Of a stretch of DNA of 64,000 nucleotides, positions 62,225 through 64,000 are shown in pieces. The stretch comes from Azadirachta indica (Eukaryota; Streptophyta; Magnoliopsida; Sapindales; Meliaceae), in the NCBI GenBank assembly GCA_022749755.1, contig CM040451.1, positions 4,788,871-4,852,870 on the forward strand, given 5' to 3'. A model generated the notes under the pieces. It did no database searches. It saw only the letters and a program-made list of their open reading frames with translations, and was not told the DNA's origin. The position numbers were made by a program, and so were the translations under genes. The first letter of the stretch is position 1; each line of letters begins with the position of its first letter.

Positions 62225-64000
62225 GTTTTTTATTCCTCAAAATATTTGCCAAAGAGCATATAGAGAGGAAAAGATAGAAAATTTTCTGCTTGCCAAAAGT
62301 AAATTAATTTGATATATATTAATGTATTGCACAGCAAAAAAAAGTGTAAGATTTTAAGAGATGAGACAATTCTTCCTTTTCCTTTTGATATATTAATCTG
62401 CTATTCATGCCGACTGAAGTTGATTAAATTTTAACAAAGCAAATTTTTCCTTTTTTTTCTTCACATTTCTTGATTTGGAGATAATTACTTTCTTTAAATT
62501 GCAATATTGTATTTTAATCATATGTCTATTATAGTCATAATGGGTCGTTATAATATGTTAATTTTAAAATTTATCAAACGTGCACTCTTAAATTTTAAAA
62601 CTCGCAACATTTTCAATGGTATAGTTTAATGAAACTGTTACTTTTTTATTTAAAAAATTATTATTACTCGAGTACAGTCACACCGATTATTTTTTAAGTT
62701 ACAAGAAGATCAAAGTGACCCTAATAAAATTTAATAATCAATATTTTATTTTATTTTTTCACATTATCAATTAACTATTACTTTATTTTTAAAACAAAAA
62801 AGCTTCTCAAAACCTAAAGGCTTGTCTTTTGAAAGAAAAAGTTCCTTTTATCTTCCTTCTCTCCTGTTTATTATATTAAAATAAAAAAAATTAAAATTGT
62901 AAATTCATTTGTTTTCTTCTTATTTCTTATTAAACTAAAAAAATTTAACCAACGGGAAATTATAAAGTCTTCAAAAATTTTCTTTTATCTTTTGTCTATT
63001 CTTGCTATCCCTCTTTCCTTTCTTTCTTCTTTTATTTTTCCATTAGATTAAAAATGGAAAATCTAAAAAATTTGAAAACAATAGAATTATTTATTTTCTT
63101 TTTATTTCTTATGAAACCAAAATAATTTAACCCAAAATTGAAAAATTTCCACTTTGTTGATGAATCACAACAATTAAATATGTAATTGAACTTCATTATC
63201 ACAAGAATCAATAAAAAAAATTAAAATTTTAAAAAGTGTATAATTTTATGATTTATACTTCTGCAGGCAAGTACTATTATAATTTGAGACTTTTGTTTTT
63301 TACTCAGGTGCAAAATCTGGATCACAGGAAAAAAGAGTTGAAAAAGAAAAGAAAGAGTAATGATTGAAAAAATTAAAACATAAAGGCAATAACTTTGGAG
63401 AGTTTTTCTCTTTAGAAAATAAAAATGATATTTAATTAATTAGGTGAAACAATAAAATAAAGTATCACTGATTATTTTATTAGTCACGAATAAGCGCATC
63501 TAATTAAAAAGAGTAAGACTAAACTAAAGAATAAGGTCTACAAAGATTGTCAAATGTTAGTGATCACCCTTATTTTTGTTCAAATTCACAATCTAAACTA
63601 AAAAGGTCTTCATAAATATTTTTAGAATCAGATTTGATCAAACATTAGGCATAGATACATTCTTTCCCTTCATTGTATTATTTCACATTTATGATATAGA
63701 TTGTATAATGCCAATCATATTTTGAATATAGTTGAAGAAGTAATGGGATTGCAAGTCATTATCTACACATTATTAAACTGACAACTAGTTTTAGATTCAA
63801 TAATTAAGCTAGATGGTGTAAAAATTCTATAATTTACAATAAAATCTCTGAAAATTTGAGTATTCTTTGCAATAGTTGAAATGAGAATTAGATGTTAGCA
63901 TTTTATTTTATCAAAATCTAGCCGTTTATAATCCAAGTTTGGAAACACAAGAACTGCATCATTATCGCTTTCTAATGAATATGCTACAGCTTTGGTCTTT
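62225..64000. repeat. Array unit X' (to window end)
   Basis: Copy of 52340-54100, about 9.9 kb away, moderately diverged by small indels. The match continues to the last base of the window, so the unit may extend further right. Confidence 0.8.
63770..64000 (-). pseudogene. Terminal exon of an unrecognised gene, copy X'
   Basis: From the window edge on the minus strand: Lys-Thr-Lys-Ala-Val-Ala, then SLESDNDAVLVFPNLDYKR, LDFDKIKC, then TAA, with IFRDFIVNYRI recognisable beyond. Open across the place where copy X has lost a base, but closed by a stop where copy X is open. Upstream exons, if any, are outside the window. Confidence 0.4.

Overview
This is AT-rich nuclear DNA of a flowering plant, most likely a dicot. 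It has GT-AG introns, tandem receptor-kinase genes, plant LTR retrotransposons and MITEs, and a nuclear copy of chloroplast DNA. The sequence alone does not give the species. The ruling theme is a cluster of cysteine-rich receptor-like kinases (CRK family: signal peptide, two DUF26/Gnk2 domains, one membrane helix, Ser/Thr/Tyr kinase) decaying under duplication and transposon insertion. I find one intact CRK gene, five pseudogenes and one exon fragment. No RNA genes and no CRISPR are seen.

Layout. 1-9.8 kb: two copies of a non-CRK block (promoter, CT-rich leader, unrecognised first exon, intron), split by different MITEs. Between them lies a repeat copy (4.3-7.6 kb) that is partly inverted and carries a chloroplast-derived mosaic (ndhF, psbE, clpP pieces). 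10-24.3 kb: CRK pseudogene 1 (+), an exon-7 fragment (+), a non-autonomous LTR element, CRK pseudogene 2 (-) with a miniature LTR element in an intron, a GRF zinc-finger relic (-), and CRK pseudogene 3 (+). 24.4-30.4 kb: a second copy of the LTR element interrupted by a complete but dead Ty1/copia element. 30.4-45.3 kb: a large inverted duplication. The intact CRK (32,208-35,219, -, seven exons, 670 codons plus stop) lies in the left arm; CRK pseudogenes 5 and 6 (+) lie in the right arm. 45.3-52.3 kb: gene-free DNA with two long-TIR elements that have perfect 9-10 bp target duplications. 52.3-64 kb: a complex array X-B-C-X'. X and X' carry copies of one unrecognised terminal exon. B and C each carry a tRNA-headed, poly(A)-tailed SINE-like insertion that is absent from the related copy at 4.3-7.6 kb.

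Function. Only the CRK at 32-35 kb is predicted to make a full receptor kinase. W-box cores (TTGACT) lie upstream of it and are conserved upstream of pseudogene 6, which fits WRKY-controlled, defence-inducible expression. Because paralogous blocks are present many times, several insertions can be dated and delimited against empty sites within the window.
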